A stretch of 64,000 bases of DNA from Anoplopoma fimbria (taxonomy: Eukaryota > Chordata > Actinopteri > Perciformes > Anoplopomatidae). The notes under the pieces were generated by a model. It was not told the origin of the DNA and ran no database searches. It saw only the letters and a program-made list of their open reading frames with translations. Where the stretch lies: the NCBI RefSeq assembly GCF_027596085.1, contig NC_072460.1, forward strand, positions 12,778,326-12,842,325, in the 5' to 3' direction. Both the position numbers and the translations under genes were made by a program. Of the stretch, positions 13,401 to 28,400 are shown piece after piece (position 1 is the stretch's first letter; the number at the start of each line of letters is the position of its first letter).

Positions 13401-16400
13401 TTGAGATTGCTGTTTCTGTATCTGCATCAGGAAGCAGCACGTCGGCGTGAGGAAGAGGACCGGAGAGCCAGGGAGCGGGCAGAGGAGGAGGAGGCCCGCT
13501 GCTTGGAGCGCTTCATGGAGGCTGAGCCGCTGGACCCCAAGGAGCTGCATACCTTCACTGACTCCATGCTGCCCGGCTGCTTCCACCTTCTGGATGAGCT
13601 GCCTGACACAGTATACCGACTATGTGACCTTTTGATGACCGCCATTAAGAGGAGTGGCCCGGAGTACAGAGAGCTCATCCTCGGCCAGGTTGTCCACCAG
13701 GTCAGTAGAGAAATGCAGCTTTGCATTGCAGTTTGCTCACTAGAGCCTACAATGCATGGACACTGCCGTTCAAAAGTTTGGGATTGCCTGTCACAAAAGC
13801 TTGATTTGTTAAAATCAGATGGCTGGGAGGAATACTGTACTATATTTTGGGATTGTCTTTCATTGTTATAGGTTGTAGAAGGTCCTATTTACAAATAGAT
13901 GGTGTTTTCTATGAGGGGTTTGTATTTATTTTTTTACAGGACAAAGATACCTCTTAGCAATAGTTGAATAAAAATAGAAGAAAGCACCAGTCATTGGTTA
14001 AAAAAAAAAAAAAGTGATGCAGATTTAAATAGAAACAATTTCATGTTTCAGTGTCAAATGCACAGTACTGCCTATAGCAAGTTGGAATATTAACATGTGT
14101 TGCTTAAGAGAAGTACTTTTTAAAACATCAAAATAGAAATAGAAGGTTAGTGTAGGGTTAACTGTATTTGAATTGGATCACAGAATATCAGCTGAACCAT
14201 ACTGTGGACTGACAAATCACAGTTTATACTTTTTCAGTGCAGAGGGCCCGAAGACACGCGGCTCCCCAAAATATTTAGAGGTCAAAAGTATGCACTGTTG
14301 TGGTTCAATAATGATCTAGGGTTACTTATGACCAAATGATTTAAGGGGACGTGGAAGGAGAGTTCATTCTGGTTTGCTTAAATGGCAAGTTGAGTGATAT
14401 CTTACAGATGCTGATTTACTTTCAGTTAATACAATTTGTCTTTGAAATTTAATCGTTAGGCGTTTCAGAGTAAAAGCTTTACTCCTACCTAACATGTCTT
14501 GAATGCAAATGAAGCTTAGTAGGCCATAATGTACGTTTGTATGATTCATTTGTTTTAAGTGAAGGAAACATCTTTAAAAGTCAAGTTTCTTGCAATAGAA
14601 GCATTCTTGTTCCAGCCTGATTGTGTTCATGTCCTGTGTAGGTGTGGGAGGCAGCAGACATACTCATCAAGGCGGCTGAGCCCCTGACTACCAGCGACAC
14701 AAAGACTGTGTCTGAGTGGACCAGGCAGATGGCCACACTTCCCCAAGCCTCCAAGCTTGCAACAAGAATTCTGCTGCTCACGTTGCTATTTGAGGTAATA
14801 GAAACGCACTCATTGACATTTGTAAGCTTGAAATCTACACTAGCCTTGGGTCCTTTTTTTTTTTCTTTCTGATTGTTGTTCTTCTACCCTTATCCCAAAC
14901 AATCATTTATTTCTCTGTTTTGGTAGGAACTGAAGCTGTTGGGTGCCAGGGTAGTGGAGAACAGCGGGATTCTTAATTTGCTGATTAAGCTGCTTGAAGT
15001 TGTGCAGCCTTGTCTACAAGCTGCTAAAGAACAGAAAGACATCCAGACACCTAAGTGAGTTTGCGCAGCCCTGCCTACTTATCTTTACTTGCAAATGTTA
15101 CACCAGCTCTTCACTCTAATTTGTTTGTTTTGTCGATTTTTATAGTCAATCATAAAAAAATATGACTTCTTCTTTCTGCAGATGGATCACACCAGTACTG
15201 TTGATCATTGACTTCTATGAGAAGATGGCAGTGTCTTCAAAGCGCAGGGAACAAATGAACAAGGTACAAGTCAACTTTATTAACCCAAACCACAAATAGA
15301 GATTACAATTGTAAAGTTCGATAGATCATTTCATGAATAGAAAGAGTAGAAGTTGAAAAGAGTAAATAAGAAGCGTTGATACATTCATATGTATATTCAC
15401 CAATATTGAGGTACATGTACTTTACTTGAGTATTCCCATTCTAAGTGAGTTTATACTTCAAATCAGTTGCATCTCAGACAAAAATATAACACTTTTAACT
15501 TAACTACATTTATTTGACAATATTAACTATTGGCTACTTTGCAGATTCGTATTCTTAATACAAAATTTTAATCAACTAATAAACTATGATGTATTTATTA
15601 TCATACAGTCTTAATATTAAGTATATAAAGCATTTGCAATGTGCACCTCTTTTGTACAATTAATGAGTTCTCTATTGCCTCTTTAGTATCTGCAACCCAA
15701 TGGGAATAACTGGCGATGGTTTGATGACCGCTCAGGCCGATGGTGCAGCTACAGTGCATCAAACAACAGTACTATTGACTCAGCGTGGAGGGCGGGGGAG
15801 AGCAGTGTCCGCTTCACAGCTGGACGCCGGAGATACACTGTGCAGTTCAACACCATGGTGCAGGTATACACAAACACTTTATCCACTGCCAGAAAATCCT
15901 TGGACTTTATGTTTGGTTATGTTGGAGTTAACTGGGTTCTATTGTTTAATTCAAAACCTTTCTGGTTGGCAGGTAAACGAAGAGACCGGTAACAGGAGGC
16001 CAGTGATGCTGACTGTCCAGAGAGTGCCTCGCATGCCTAAGCCTGCCAAGACTGGTAGCATTACCGACTCAGAGAGAGAAGAGGGAGACAAGAGCAAAGC
16101 AGAGGAAACCCAGACTGACCTGGACTCAGGAGCAGCAGTGGAGATGAGTGTTCCTAAGGATGAAGCCAGCCAGCTGAAGGAGACCACATCTGGCCCCTCA
16201 TCTTCTCTGGAGCCTGATAACGCTCAGAGCACTGATATTGTTGTACAAGGCCTGACTGAGGACATGACCACCGTTCTCATTCGTGCCTGTGTCAGTATGA
16301 TTAGTGTTCCTGTGGACCCAGACACACTCCACGCGACATTGCGGCTGTGTTTGCGCCTTACCCGCAATCACCAATATGCAATGATGTTTGCTGAGCTGAA

Positions 16401-19400
16401 GAGCACACGGATGATTTTGGGGCTGACTCAGAGTTCCGGCTTCAACGGCTTCACCCCGCTTGTTACTCTGCTGTTCAGACACATCATAGAAGATCCGGCC
16501 ACGCTGCGGCACACCATGGAGAAGGTTGGTATATTCTTATACTGTGTGGATAATATTTTCCAATAGAAATAAAAATATATATAATAAGTCCTTTCGATAC
16601 CGTTAACAAATTCCTGAACAATCTTTTGCCATAGGTGGTGAGGTCCGCCGTGACCAGCGGAGCAGGTAGTACCACTTCAGGAGTGGTGTCCGGCAGCCTT
16701 GGTTCCAGAGAAATCAATTACATCCTTCGCGTCCTGGGCCCTGCCGCCTGCCGTAACCCTGAATGCTTTGCTGAAACCGCCAGCAACTGTGTCCGCATTG
16801 CTCTGCCTGCACCCCGGGGAGCTGGCACAGGTGAGTGTGCAAGCTTTTCTAAGAAGTTGTGATAACTTTTTTTTTATATAAATGTTTCTGTGTACAGACT
16901 GTGAAAACAACTTTCCTCAACCGATGTCAATAAAGAATTTTTTCTGAATCTGTTAATTGTATTGATAGATTTATTTATTTAGCTATCCAGTTGTGTCTGC
17001 ATTTTTTTTTAACCCTGATAATCTAATTCTGAATCTTTTTTCTACAGCCTCTGATGACGAGTTTGAGAACCTTCGGATTAAGGGGCCCAATGCTGTGCAG
17101 CTGGTTAAGACCACTCCTCTGAAACTGTCCCCCTTACCAGCGATCCCTGAGACTATCAAGGAAGTCATTTATGACATGCTCAATGCTCTGGCTGCCTACC
17201 ATGCTCCTGAAGAACGTAAGACATCTTCATAAGATCCTGACAGTTGGAAATAGTAATTTGAACGTTTCAGCTAAATGTGTGTGTGTGTGTTTGTGTGTGG
17301 AACAGCTGAGCGTCCAGAAGAACGTGCAGCAGTGGTGCCTGGTGGACCAGACCTGTGCCAGATATTGCAGGACGTTGGGGATGATGTTTACCAGCAGTAC
17401 AGACTCACTCGACAGGGCAGCGACTTTGACTCCCAGTCTGCATTCCATATTAATGTGAGTCTCATTGGCAACTTTTCCTGTATTAAATCAAGAAATGTGT
17501 CATTTCCTCAGTTATTAATAAAATCTTGTTTCCTCTTCTTAGGCTCAAGTGTTTTCTGCTGATGGAGGCGTGGCTGAGTCTTCCCAGTCTGGCACACCGC
17601 AAGGAGAAGGTGAGTCTAAAAGTTTTTGTGTTTTTTTTAAGTATGCAAGAATATTTGTGAAAAGTAACTGCACATATCAGGTACTGTCATCCCTCATCAC
17701 ATCGTGTGATTGTTAGTTTGTTGTTCGTTTGTTGTTACCGTTCGTTGTCTATGATAAAGCATTGTATGGCATGGTAAAATATTCAATAAAGGAATATAAT
17801 AAAAGTCTGAATGCCAACAGTCAGGGTGCAAAATTATCATGTTATGTTTATACAGTTTGACTCTGCAACAAATTATAATATAATTCAAAATTGGCTATTG
17901 ACTACAATATCAATCGCCTTGCTGTGGCGGGATGTTTTAAAGCAATTTTCATATTGAACCATTTTCTTCTGTATTTCAGTGACTGTACGCAAGCCATGGC
18001 AATAACAGCTCTCAGTAGTTTTTTCCCATTCCTTGGCTTTAGCAGATCCCTTAATTCGGCTTCTTCTTATTTTCTCTTATTTATTGTATTATTGAAGAAC
18101 TAATTATGCTAATGTACTCTTCTCATGAGCAAATGCTTATTTACACACTGGTGGCATTCATCATGGATAAGCTGGTCCTTTACATCCAAAGTTAGGAGCA
18201 ATTGCTTAATCTGGCTCATACAAGCCTACCATACAGAAATTAAGAAAAGTTAAGATAATAACACAAAAATGTTCTTGCATGATGCCCATTGTTCTGGATT
18301 GCTTATGGTAATTTGCTATGTTAAGATTTTTTTAAATGTGCTCTAGATCCACCATATAAGTGTGTGTGTGTGTGTACTGTATATGGTCTGTTTTGTTTTT
18401 TTCTTATTTTGCTGTCATAACTTCCTCAGCATCAACACCAGAAGAGATGCGGGAGGAAAAGAAAGAGCAGGAGGGAGAGAAGAGTACCAGCTCAGAGGAG
18501 AGTAAAGCAGCCAAGGTAAAGGCAAGCAAGCCTCTAATGCCTACCTCAACCATCTTGAGACTACTGGCTGAACTAGTGCGCTCCTACGTGGGCATCGCCA
18601 CTCTGATTGCCTCCTACTGCTACACCGCTGGACAGTCCGAGCTTATTAAAGAGGTGGGTAATGAACAAAATCCTGTCCGCCTTTCACACACACTTGTTTT
18701 TTCTTAACTTGCTTTGACCTTGCTGTATCTCAACAGGACTGTAGTGTTCTTGCCTTTGTGCTCGACCACTTACTGCCTCACACCCAGAATTTGGAGGACA
18801 AGGATACCCCAGCCTTGGCACGCCTCTTCCTAGCCAGCCTGGCAGCTGCCGGCACGGGCACTGATGCCCAGGTGGCCCTGGTCAATGAGGTGAAGGCTGC
18901 CCTTAGTCGCGCACTAGCAATGATAGAAGGTCCTGAAAAACATGCCAGGTAAGCAGCATAGAATATCAGTAAACCAACCTGATATTGATACTGAAACTGT
19001 TCTGAACGAACCCAAAGTCCCATTTTCACTCTGTCCTCTTTTTCTCAGGCTTCAGGCGGTGATGTGCATCATCAGCACCATCATGGAATCTTGTCCCTCA
19101 ACGTCCAGTTTCTATAGCACAGCAGCAGCCAAGACACAACACAACGGCATGAACAACATCATAAGGCTGTTTCTTAAGAAAGGACTGGTCAATGATTTGG
19201 CACGTGTGCCTCACAGCTTGGATTTGTCAAGGTATGTTTAAACCATTTTCATTTGTTTTACAATTTAGATGGTAGGAGACCAGGAGCCTCCATCACGAAA
19301 TGTGATCTGCAGATTAGGTTTAAGGAGGCCTGTGGAATTGTTTACATTTTAAAAAGCATTGTGTTGATCCTTAAGGGCTCTCCTGCATTACTCATTTTAA

Positions 19401-22400
19401 GCTTAGTTAACCATATGATGCAAACTTGCTATTTTACTAAATTACTATATATTAATAGTTATATTTACCAATCAACTTGGCTTTGCAAAACAAAAATGAT
19501 TCGGTGTATAAAATCAGTGTAAATTGACCGCATATTCTTCCTTCATATCATTTGGTTTAGTCCCAACATGGCCAACACAGTAAATGCTGCCTTGAAGCCT
19601 CTGGAGACTCTGTCCCGAATTGTTAACCAGCCCAGCAGTCTTTTTGGGGGCAAAGGAGGCTCCAGCAAGAACAAGGCTGAACATGACACTGTGGGCACCG
19701 CAAGGGACAGCAACAGCAACACTCAGGACCCAGGTATGCACATCAGATAAGATGAAATACCAACACTCTAGATCCAGTGATTCCCATTATGTCCGTTGCT
19801 GATTTGTGGCATCTATTCCAGGAGAGTCTGGTGAGGCAGAGCCAGTGGAGGGCAACCACAGGGTTCCGGGAACAGACAACGACCTGATGGATGGAGAGAC
19901 GGAGGGAGACACGGTGGTCATTGCTGGTCAGCCAGAGGTTCTCAGCACACAGGCTATGCAGGTGATTGACATTATATTACAAGGAATATTGCCCATTTCG
20001 ACTCCCTTACAGTCAAGATGGGGGCAACGATTATTTTTTATTTTTTAAAGGGGCATTTGTATGCCTTGAGTGGATCATAAGAGATTCAGTATAAAATTAA
20101 TCTGCAAATGCTCCGGTTCAAAATGAGACCAAACTGTTGCTATTGTTTTGAGCCTCGCTGATTGCCGGCGATGCCTTTTGCTACCGAAGCAGTTGCTGGT
20201 AACTTGCAGCCCCTACCAGCCGGTTAAGAGAAAACTGAAATGTTGCATTCAATGACGGTATGAACAGTCAATAAAATAGGTTGATCTCATGAATTGTGAT
20301 TCTTTGAGCAAAGTCATAAAATGAGCACAAAAATGACTATGCTTATGGGTCAAGTTGTATGCAAGATTGGCTGTAGAAAGACATAGAGATGCACACACAA
20401 ACATGGTCCAATGCTCTCTTCACAATCCTGGCTGAGAAAAACAATGGCTATAACATTAAGATGGATATTACAAATGTAAATGATACAGCTCTAAGGTGTT
20501 TAGTCCCTTTCTTCACTGAATGGCTGACATTTGTATTTCATTTCCTGTGATTGTAGGTAGAAAATGAATTGGTGGATCTGATTGATGAGCTGCTGGAGAG
20601 AGATGCTGGCACTGTCAACAGCACAATAATAGGTAAGCCACTCAATTTACTTGTAAGGGAAAGTGAGTGTAAATGGTAAACAGGCAAGGGAAAGTAGTTG
20701 GGTGCACAACAGCTAAACATCAGCTACTGGATACAAATCATATCTATAAAATTGCAAACAAAGGTTAATGGCACACAGGCAAGAAAACCCAGAGCTGATG
20801 TATCACTTTTTGTTCTGTCAGTGGGACGCAGCGGTGAAGATGAATCTCAAGAGGATGTGTTGATGGATGAGGCCCCCTCCAATATTAGCCAGACATCCAC
20901 TCTTCAGGCCAACCGGGAAGGTAAGACATTAGCACAACAGAGCTTTGTGTGTTGATCATAGCAAATAACTTAACAGTTGTTGCAACTGTTTAACTGAAGG
21001 CTTCTCAGTTTGTTAAGATCTTCTTGTAAGGGACACTGTGTTTCTCTCTTCAATCAGACTCCATGAACATCCTGGAACCAGAGGATGAGGAGCACACACA
21101 GGAGGAGGATTCAAGTGGCAGCAATGATGATGAAGACAGCCAGGATGAAGAGGAAGAGGAGGAAGAAGAGGAGGAGGAGGATCAAGTATGGATTAATGCA
21201 ATGAGGTTCAGTAAACACATTTTGATTCTTGCTTATCCTTAAGACTCATGGCTGCTACTTTTTCTTAAGGATGATGAAGAAGGAGATGAGGATGATGATG
21301 ATGAAGGTTCAGAGATGGAGTTGGATGAGGACTTCCCTGACATCAATGCGGCACCACACATCCGCTTCGAAAGGTTTGACAGGGATGATGACCTCATCAT
21401 AGAGTTTGACAACATGTTCTCCAACAACGGTAAGCAGGATGATTTATTAACATTTACTAAAATCAAATTCGATTTTTGTACAAATGCCTAGTCCCAACCC
21501 CAAATTATCAATTTGAGTTTTGGATGAAGTTCATCAGAATCACATACAATTTGACTTATTTTTTGCAGAAAATCTTTTCCTTTTGAAACCCTAATCAACT
21601 GTTAGATATTGTGTAATAAATCAGAACCGCTTCATACTTGTAAAAGCACATCTTCAGCCTGATTTTCCAAAGACGGTTTCCAGCTACATATTACAATGGG
21701 TAGACCTCCTCCAAAGTAGCTCTTCTCACATCACTTACAAAATGAATTTTCTTTAGCTTTGTTCTCATAAACATTTCTTGGGGTTGTGCCATAGCTGTCC
21801 CCCTAATGTCTGCCTACTGTTTTCTGTTGTTTTTCCATCAGCTGACATCCCTCCCTCCCCAGGCAACATCCCCAGCTCCCACCCACTGATGGTGCGCCAT
21901 GCGGACCACGGTTCCCTCACCCTAGGTGTGGCAGGCACTAGCAGCCGCCTGGCACAGGGCATGGGTCGCAGCCAGCGAACCCTGCGGCAGCTCACTGCCA
22001 ACAGCGGACACACCATCCATGTCCACTACCCTGGCAATCGCCAGCCAAACCCTCCGCTCATCTTGCAAAGGTGAAAGCATGTTTTTTGGTTTCCGTGTTA
22101 AACGCACATTATCTTTGCAACATCTGTTTCACCACTATTCAGAGTTTGAGATCTAATGCTAATTAAAATGTCTTCTCTATTCCATTCTTTAGGTTGTTAG
22201 GCCCAAGTGCTGCAGCAGACATTTTACAGCTGTCCAGCTCCCTGCCTCTGCAATCTCGTGGTCGGGCCCGCCTTTTGGTCGGAAATGAGGATGTGCACAT
22301 CATCGCTCGTTCTGATGACGAGTTGTTGGATGACTTTTTCCATGAGCAGAGCAGCACTGGGGGACAAGCAGGTGAGAATTACTATAGGTTGTTGATATGC

Positions 22401-25400
22401 AATGGTCTTTTGGCTCAGTATTAGCCTGCATTACTAACATGGTTGTTCCTTTTGTGTCTCTAGGTACCCTCTCTAGTATTCCAACTGCCTTAACAAGATG
22501 GACAGATGAGTGTAAAGTGCTGGATGCTGAGAGTATGCACGACTGTGTCGCAGGTAGGTTGGTCTTAAACTAGAGACTTTTCTTAATGGAATCAATAATG
22601 TAGTGACAACATGTAGTGGAGGCTATTGGTGCTTTCAGAAAATATTGCAATATTTTTTTAATAACGGATCACTTTTAATTTGGATATGTTGGCCAAGTAG
22701 TTAGACATATAACATTTTTTGCTAATGAAATCCCAATGGAGCAGGACACAAGAACCTTTATTTGGGTGATAGTGTTGGCAGAAGCGAGGGTGGGATTCAC
22801 AAAGAGAAAGTCAGTAGGACTGAATAATACAATTTTGTCCCACATTATTATTTAATTTCATCCCAATATTGGACCAATGGAAACTGTTTTACTGACTTGG
22901 ATTGCACCAGGCTTAAGCTAAGGTGGCTTTGATTTGACTTGTTACAACTTGTTAGCTACAGCTACCGCAAAGGGTGAATACTGACATGTGTTTCTGCTTT
23001 CAGTTGTGAAGGTGCCTATCCTGCAGCATCTGGAGAGTCTGCGAGATGAGGAACTGGAAGAGCGTAGGGAGAAGAGAAGGAGGCAGCTCGCTGAGGAGGA
23101 GGAGTCTAAGCAGAATGACAGAAGGGCCTCTGGAGCAGAACAGGCCAGGGAACAGAGCCTGCAGGTTGTCAAAAAAATACATGTTTGTTGGCTCTGTAGG
23201 AGGAGGATTTTTCAAACGAAGAAGTGCTTGCATCTTTTGCCATTTTTATTCACTTGTTTGATAATGTCAACTGTTTTTCCATAGGGCTCTGGATTGGGTA
23301 CAGTTAATGGTGCAGAGAACACTGCAGGTACTGACATTTGTATAGATTCTGTTTTTGTTTCTGTCTTAATGTCAACATTGTTTTTTGGAATAAACACATC
23401 TCAGTGACGGGCACCCAGAGGCAAGCAACCTGCAGCGCTTGCTGTGGGATGAGGTAGTAGTTTGTATAGTTTTAGGATCACACCAGATCTGGGAGATAAC
23501 TATACAGTCTACTGTCTTTCCTATGGCAATGCTATACCAGCTGGACATCGCTATGTGCTGCACTGGACCCATTCTTAACCTGTCGTGAAACTGTCTTCCA
23601 CATATTTACATATCATCTCTGGAGTACAATGCTGCCTGTTATATATATATATATTGTATGTTCTGCATTCTCCTGCTGCAGGCTGTGCTGTGGTGAGGTA
23701 GTAAGTTGTGTTGTTGTAGGGGATCAGGATTGTGCACCCCGTTCAGGAGATAACTATACAACTTACTGCCTTCCTCAGTGGAGGCCCTTGTCATCTATAT
23801 AGAAAATGATCGGCATATTGGTATTTCAGTGCTGTGTGCTGTTGGCATGTGTGCTAGATTTTGATATACATACCTTGAAAGGGGTTGGAACAGTTTGGGC
23901 TGCAATTGTGTATAGGAGAACGGTTTTCTGTGCCTGGCTCATTTGATAAGTAAGCATTGGTAGCTGTTGGAAAGCATAGCAAAAAGCCACTTGTAACAAA
24001 TATTCAGTATTATTTTCTTATCGAGCATTTTACTGTTTATAAACCATCCGTCATGATTAGTCACTCTAAAAATGAAGATGAGTTCAGAAATCTCTAAAAT
24101 GTCTAATAACTATATGACTGTCTTCACATACGATTTCTCTCTGGACGTTGCAGAGGGTGAGCAGGCTCAGGGTGGTACGGTGTCATGTCTGGACCCTCCC
24201 AGGGTCTCAGAGGGCTTCCTTACTGCTCCCCCATCTGGAGAGGTCACTCCCACCACACCTGCACCTCATGAACAGGCCTTAGTCTCCCTAGAGACACCGA
24301 TCAGTCAGCAGGTCCACCAGCCAATTACCGACCTGCTGCTGGCTGAGTCGCATGCAAGTTCACTGGCTGCTCTGGCAGGGGCAGGCCTTCCACCTTTGTC
24401 GGCAGCTGACAGGCCAAACAGTGAAGCAGAGGCATCTCAGATGGAAATGTCCCCGGCACCCACAATCGGTGAGAGAGTCGGAGGAGGTGGTGGAGGTGGA
24501 GGAGGAGGAGCATTGGATGAAGGCAGGGAAGGTAGACTAACTTTGAAAACTCTGTTTATACAGACTGGCCAACAGTAAGGATACACATCTGTAATGTAAA
24601 TGTTGTTGTTGACCATGCTTGTAGCTAGTATCTGTCAAAGTCTTCTGAACACTGAAATACAAATCAGTTGCCCAAAGAATTTTGCTACAGTACATTGATT
24701 CACACCTTTCCTAACCTTACTCACACTTTTTTTTTTCCCTCAGCCTCCCTCAGTCCAGACATCGTGGAGACCTCAGAGCCTGCAATAGTGGGTGTGTCAC
24801 AACTGGAAGGGTCACCCATGGATACTAGCAGCCCTGCCTCTGCCACTCAGGAAGAAGCTGCTCCCAACCCTGCCCAGACCACCCAGCTGTCTCAGGAGCT
24901 GTCTGGCAGCGGGGAGAGTGGGCTGACTGATCGGCCAACAGATGCAGAGACTGGGTTAGTAGCATCCCTAACCAAACGTTCAGAAGCGGTATCATTTACC
25001 CTGTATCTCTTGACCAGATGACCATGCATTTTTATTAAAATGTTCCAGATTGTGTAAAATGCGTACCCTTTTTTTAAACCGCCAGTGCATGCTTCCTCTG
25101 TTTCAGTCCGAAACTAAACAGGGGGAAAGAAATTGAGCTGAAAGCCATAATTTCCCACCAGCTTCTTTTGCAGCATTTCATTTAATATTCAGTTGGGAAA
25201 TGTAAAATACATTGCATTCTTACTAAGGTATGCAGTGTTTTGTATGCCCTTTGACTGGTTTCAATTTGACAGTGTGTTAATAGGTTGAGTAATTAGTCAC
25301 ATAGGGCTCTGGATTGATAGCCTTTTTAATTATTTACAGCTCTACTTCTGTCTCATCACCGGGGGAAACTATGCCCAGGAGTGATAGTGCTGACAGCCAG

Positions 25401-28400
25401 TCTCAGGCCATCCAGGAAGAGCCCCTCCCATCCACCAGCAATGATGATGAGGACCCTCTTGCAGGTAACATTTTTTGTTCTCATACTTTTCCCTGCAGTT
25501 TTTTCATATTTTATAGAAATATTATATCATGGTATATTTGTCTTGGCAGGCATCAGTCTGCCAGAGGGTGTGGATCCCTCTTTTCTGGCAGCTCTTCCCG
25601 AGGACATCCGTCGAGAGGTGCTGCAAAATCAGCTTGGCATCAGACCACCCTCCCGTCCTCCTGCTGCCACTACCTTGCCTTCCACTACAGCACCTGTACT
25701 GGGAGGACCAGGGGTTACCGAGGTCAGCCCTGAGTTCCTGGCAGCCTTGCCACCTGCCATCCAGGAGGAGGTAAGAGACTCCTCCTTCCAATTACATTGC
25801 AGACAACACAATGCTTACGATTTAGATCTGCAAACGGGAAGAAATATAAAATACGATTTCTTACCAAAGATGTAAAGGATCACAAAAAAGTATTTCTCCT
25901 AACGAGGAATGTCATTGGTTGTCTTAGGTACTTGCCCAGCAGCGGGCTGAGCAGCAGCGCAGGGAGCTATCCCAACAACCCACACAGGGAGACACTCCTC
26001 TGGATCCAGTCACCTTCATCCAGACGCTGCCCTCAGAGCTCCGGCGTAGTGTCTTGGAGGACATGGAAGACAGCGTGTTGGCTGTCATGCCCCCGGACAT
26101 TGCTGCTGAAGCAGCCGCGTTGCGTAGAGAGCAAGAGGCACGCCAGAGGCAACTGATGCATGAGAGGTTGTTTGGTCATAGCTCATCTTCAGCCCTATCA
26201 GCCATCTTGCGCTCACCAGCCTTCACCAGTCGGTTAGGGAGCAATCGTGGCGTCCAGTACACTCGACTTGCTGTGCAGAGAGGAGGCACCTTTCAAATGG
26301 GGGGAGGAACAAACCACAGGTGAGAGGAGACTGTCATCTAATAGACTGTTTTGAGAATTAGAATTTTGCAGCATTTTTTTCTTTATTAAATACAATATGT
26401 AAATTCCTGACTTTTTGCAAATGTCTTAGATGGTCTTGATCAAATCATACTGCACTTCTGACAGCTGACAAACTGAATATATGTTATCCTTTTGTTTCCT
26501 CAGACCATCCAGTTCCAGCGTGGACTCCTTGTTGCGTCTGCGCGGTCGGTTGCTGCTGGACCACGAGGCCTTGTCTTGCCTGCTGGTTTTGCTGTTTGTG
26601 GATGAACCAAAGCTTAACACCAGCCGTCTGCACCGTGTGCTCAGGAACCTCTGCTACCACTCCCAGACTCGTGGTTGGGTCATTCGGAGCCTGTTATCCA
26701 TCCTCCAACGCAGCAGCGAGAGTGAGGTGTGTGTGGAGACCACACGACTAGAAGACTCTCGTGGCAAGAGGAGCACCCAGGGAGGCTGTGGAGGAAAAGG
26801 GTCTGCTACTTCCTCCCTCTCCTCTTCATCCTCCTCTTCCTCCTCCTCTTCCTCCTTAGAGCTACTGAACAGGGTAGAGTCTCGCAGCTCCAGCCAGCTT
26901 TCCTGGCTCTCTGTTTCTATGGATGCAGCCTTGGGCTGTCGGACAAACATTTTCCAGATTCAGCGAGCATCAGGGAGGAAGCATGCTGACCGTCACTCAG
27001 CAGGGGGTTCAACAGGATCTGGGACTCTGGCAGGAGTGTCAGGCACTGCTGCGGGAGTCACGTGTGCTGGAGGTGGAGGTTCCACTGTCCACATCCACCC
27101 ACAAGCTGCTCCAGTGGTCTGTCGACATGTTTTGGACACACTCATCCAGCTAGCAAAGGTGAGAGTCCATCTATCTTCATCTACATCTGATTTATCATTT
27201 ATTTTAGGTTGCAAATTTTGAAAAAAGTAAATTAAGTTATAATAATTAAAGTCCTTTTTATTTATTTTCTGTCCCTGCAGGTGTTCCCTAGCCACTTCAC
27301 TCAGCAGCGCTGCAAGGATCTGTTAACATCTTCGTCTGACCTGGACTCTCGTCTTTGTTCAATAACCTCTGTGGGAGGGGGTGGAGGTGGGGGCTCCAGG
27401 ACAGGATCTCTAGGTAACCCAAGCGCCAATGCCTCCAGCACCCAGAACTCCTTCAGCTCCACTGCCGCTACTCTCCAGTCCCTGGGAATCTCCACTGATT
27501 TTTGGGACCTTCTAGTCAAGCTGGACAACATGAATGTCAGCCGCAAGGGCAAGGCCTCTATGAAGACAGTGCCTCTGGGGGGCAGTGCAGAGGCTGAGGG
27601 GGCTCAGTTAAGCCTGGAGACCTCTCCTCTGGGCCAGCTGATGAACATGCTGTCCCACCCTGTAATCAGACGGAGCTCCTTGCTCACTGAAAAGCTGCTG
27701 CGTCTGCTCTCCCTCATATCCATTGCCCTGCCTGACAACAAGGCCACCGAGGTGCCTGCTGGACACCCCACCCCACAGGCTGCCATCCCCACCACGGCAT
27801 CCAGCTCAGGAGTCACAGCCCAAATCACAACACAAGGCACGATGTCAGCGGGCTCTATCCAGCCTACTGTGTCAGTCTTGGGGGCCTCTGTGGGAGCTGT
27901 AGTCCAGGGTACATCCTCAGGGACAAGTCTAGCAGCCTCCCAGACATCCTCTACAACAATCTCTATACCCACGTCCACTGGAATGACTTCTACAGGTATT
28001 GTTAATTTATTCCAAAATAAGTTCATTAGTTCATTTAGATTTAACGGTGTAACATTGATCTCAGCAGAAAATAATGTGTATATTTTCTGGCCCGTTTTGC
28101 CAACACAGGAAAACTGAGGGGCGCTACAAGCAGTACTGAGTTTGACAACAAGATGGCCTCCAGTGGACTCACAGAGAAACAGCTTCAACTCTCTGTGGAG
28201 GTATGGGGGGGGAAAGTCATTGTTTGTCATTAATACTGTCATTGTGAAATAAGTGAGATAACCCACAAGTAATAAAATCAAAAGAATGCCTAAGAAAACA
28301 AATGTTTAAGATGTGCATTCCCGGGGCATCTTTGTAACTTGTTGCAGGCTGTTCATAGTTGAGGAATGACAACAGCAGTGTTTTTAGCCAGATGGATCAG

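Larger units (their letters stand above)
17543..20920 (+). other. huwe1: huwe1 exons 39-46: conserved helical core and Ser/Asp-rich linkers
   Basis: Exons at 17543-17609, 18430-18653, 18737-18948, 19049-19231, 19561-19733, 19822-19961, 20557-20632 and 20822-20920 encode visible residues 1967-2380. Conserved text includes [75 protein letters not shown] and [12 protein letters not shown]. Exons 39-40 start and exons 43-44 are hydrophilic variable linkers. [18 protein letters not shown] in exon 46 leads into the acidic tract. Confidence 0.92.

Noticed and set aside
15700..16566. 288-codon open frame running through intron 34
   Set aside because: Its first part is out of frame with the WWE exon. 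Only the part from 15973 is true huwe1 coding, reached by splicing.
27604..28281. 225-codon open frame on the minus strand
   Set aside because: It is antisense to huwe1 exons 60-61, has no recognisable domain, and arises from the GC-rich, low-complexity coding strand.
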